Made by a program: the position numbers and the translations under genes | Part shown: one piece after another, positions 5,866-6,895 of the stretch | Layout of the letters: every line of letters begins with the position of its first letter | Numbering within the stretch: the first letter of the stretch is position 1 | DNA from: Acidimicrobiia bacterium | GTDB taxonomy: Bacteria; Actinomycetota; Acidimicrobiia; Acidimicrobiales; Ilumatobacteraceae | Direction: 5' to 3' | Length of the DNA stretch: 6,895 bases | Assembly (NCBI GenBank): GCA_010030605.1 | Contig: RHCK01000087.1 | Span: forward strand, 1 to 6,895 | Notes under the pieces: model-generated | What the model saw: the letters and a program-made list of their open reading frames with translations, nothing else | Database searches by the model: none | What the model was told of the DNA's origin: nothing

Positions 5866-6615
5866 GTGACGTTGAACGCCGCTCTCGCCGCCGCCACCAC
5901 ATTGGTCGCCCTGGCGTTCGCCACCTTCACGTTTGATCGATGGTTGCGACGACGTCGACCCCACGAGGGTGCCTGGACCGTTTCGCTGTTGCTCTTCGCT
6001 TTCGGTTCGATCGCCTTGTGGTGGGCCGAAGCACGCGGTTGGAGCCTCGCGTCGTTCCGCGTGTTCTTTCTCGCTGGTGCCGTGTTGAACGTTCCGTGGC
6101 TGGCCCTTGGCACCGTGTACCTGTTGCTCGGCCAGCGGGTCGGCAACATCACGCGTGCGTGGTTGATCGGCCTCTCTGGTGCCGCGGTCGGCGTGGTGTT
6201 GAGTGCTCCCGCGTCATCGAGCGACCTCGGTGGGCAACGCCTGCCCAAAGGAAGCGAACTGTTCGGAGTTGCGCCTCGAGTTTTCGCCGCCGTCGGATCG
6301 GGTGTGGCCGCACTGGTGATCATCGTCGGCGCCGTGTGGTCCATCATTCGCGTGTTGCGCGGTCGTGTTCCGGCCACCGCCGGCGCGGTTCGACAGATCG
6401 ATCGACCCCGCCGCACCGCGGCCGCGAACGCATTGATCGCGATCGGAACCCTCGTGCTCTCCGGCAGTGGCACCCTCGCCGGTCGACTCGGCGAAGATCG
6501 AGCCTTCGCCGTCACCTTGCTGATGGGGATCGTGGTGTTGTTCGCCGGGTTCTTGGTGGCGTCGGCGCGGTCACAGCGACCGACGCAACAACTTTCCGAC
6601 TTGATTGTGCGGTAG
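5866..6615 (+). CDS. Seven-helix integral membrane protein, function unknown
   Basis: I do not recognise the family. From the GTG at 5866 the product is 249 residues with about seven hydrophobic segments at roughly 4-23, 36-54, 65-88, 98-114, 137-163, 185-205 and 213-233. Short basic loops such as RWLRRRRP (25-32) and RQIDRPRR (176-183) suggest where the cytoplasmic side lies. The longest soluble stretch, about 115-136 (SAPASSSDLGGQRLPKGSEL), lies between helices 4 and 5. No enzyme motif, haem-binding CxxCH or transporter signature is visible. A longer form from 5749 would add 39 arginine-rich, non-hydrophobic residues and would overlap the operator, so I consider it unlikely. The gene is divergent from rex, and its 3' end overlaps the convergent acyl-CoA synthetase by 45 bp. 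Any redox or haem role would be guesswork based on position. Confidence 0.75.
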   Translation: MTLNAALAAATTLVALAFATFTFDRWLRRRRPHEGAWTVSLLLFAFGSIALWWAEARGWSLASFRVFFLAGAVLNVPWLALGTVYLLLGQRVGNITRAWLIGLSGAAVGVVLSAPASSSDLGGQRLPKGSELFGVAPRVFAAVGSGVAALVIIVGAVWSIIRVLRGRVPATAGAVRQIDRPRRTAAANALIAIGTLVLSGSGTLAGRLGEDRAFAVTLLMGIVVLFAGFLVASARSQRPTQQLSDLIVR

Positions 6616-6895
6616 CTCGTCCACCACCAACACTTTCGACGGGCACTTGTACCGCGCGATGTGATCGTGGCAATGATCGATGAGAGTGTCCTCGTCCGCT
6701 TCGGCGCCCGCTCTCAGCACCACGAATGCTCGCACCGCTTCACCGGTGTGCGGATGGGGCACTCCGACGACACCGGCTTCGTGAACGGCCGGATGTCGCA
6801 TCAACACCTCTTCCACTTCGGCGGGGTACACGTTGAAACCCGACACGATGATGAGATCCTTGGCGCGATCGATCAGATAGAGATACCCGTCGTCG
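6571..6895 (-). CDS. Acyl-CoA synthetase (AMP-forming), C-terminal end, partial
   Basis: This is the last 107 residues of an ANL-superfamily adenylate-forming enzyme, of the type that activates carboxylic acids to acyl-AMP and then acyl-CoA. The frame is open to the window edge, so the gene continues to the right. The fragment begins DDGYLYLIDRAKDLIIVSG, the hinge motif (A8). It goes on with FNVYPAEVEEVLMRHPAV and ends with LPHNQVGKLLRRSL (A10), whose lysine (codon 6592-6594) is the conserved catalytic residue for adenylation. This resembles FadD-type fatty acyl-CoA synthetases, but the substrate cannot be told from the C-terminal lid. A GTG at 6846 is only an internal codon. The stop lies inside the convergent membrane-protein gene. 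Confidence 0.93.
   Translation of the reverse strand, partial: DDGYLYLIDRAKDLIIVSGFNVYPAEVEEVLMRHPAVHEAGVVGVPHPHTGEAVRAFVVLRAGAEADEDTLIDHCHDHIARYKCPSKVLVVDELPHNQVGKLLRRSL

Overview
This window looks like high-GC bacterial DNA, most likely actinobacterial. The grounds are the gene order rex-hemA-hemC-hemD-hemB-hemL, familiar from Streptomyces and its relatives, the actinobacterial-type metal site of HemB, GTG starts, and several starts that follow a TAnnnT box by 6-7 nt, as in leaderless actinobacterial genes. An acidimicrobial or similar metagenomic lineage is possible, but this is an inference from memory without any search.

Layout. Positions 1-332 (+) carry the middle part of glutamate-1-semialdehyde aminomutase (HemL), and about 333-1048 (-) carry its N-terminal part. 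The two pieces face each other tail to tail across a sharp junction. From there rightwards, all on the minus strand, lie hemB (1064-2053), hemD (2141-2860), hemC (2865-3743), hemA (3746-5008) and rex (5045-5728). Transcription runs from rex towards hemL. A divergent intergenic region follows, with a Rex-type operator at 5747-5764. Next come a seven-helix membrane protein of unknown function (5866-6615, +) and the C-terminal end of an acyl-CoA synthetase (6571-6895, -), which runs off the window.

How it works together. HemA and HemL make 5-aminolevulinate from glutamyl-tRNA (C5 pathway). HemB condenses two of these to porphobilinogen, HemC polymerises four of those to hydroxymethylbilane, and HemD closes the ring to uroporphyrinogen III. 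Rex, an NADH/NAD+ sensor, heads the cluster and has an operator over its own promoter, so tetrapyrrole synthesis is probably tied to redox state. That arrangement is known for rex-hemACD in Streptomyces coelicolor.

The most striking observation is the HemL break. Both halves are well conserved, but they lie on opposite strands and meet within a few bases near 330-334. This is a real inversion through a normally essential gene, an invertible segment, or (most likely) a chimeric assembly or amplification join. The other candidates are the Rex operator, repeated leaderless-start signals, and a four-cysteine N-terminal extension on HemL.
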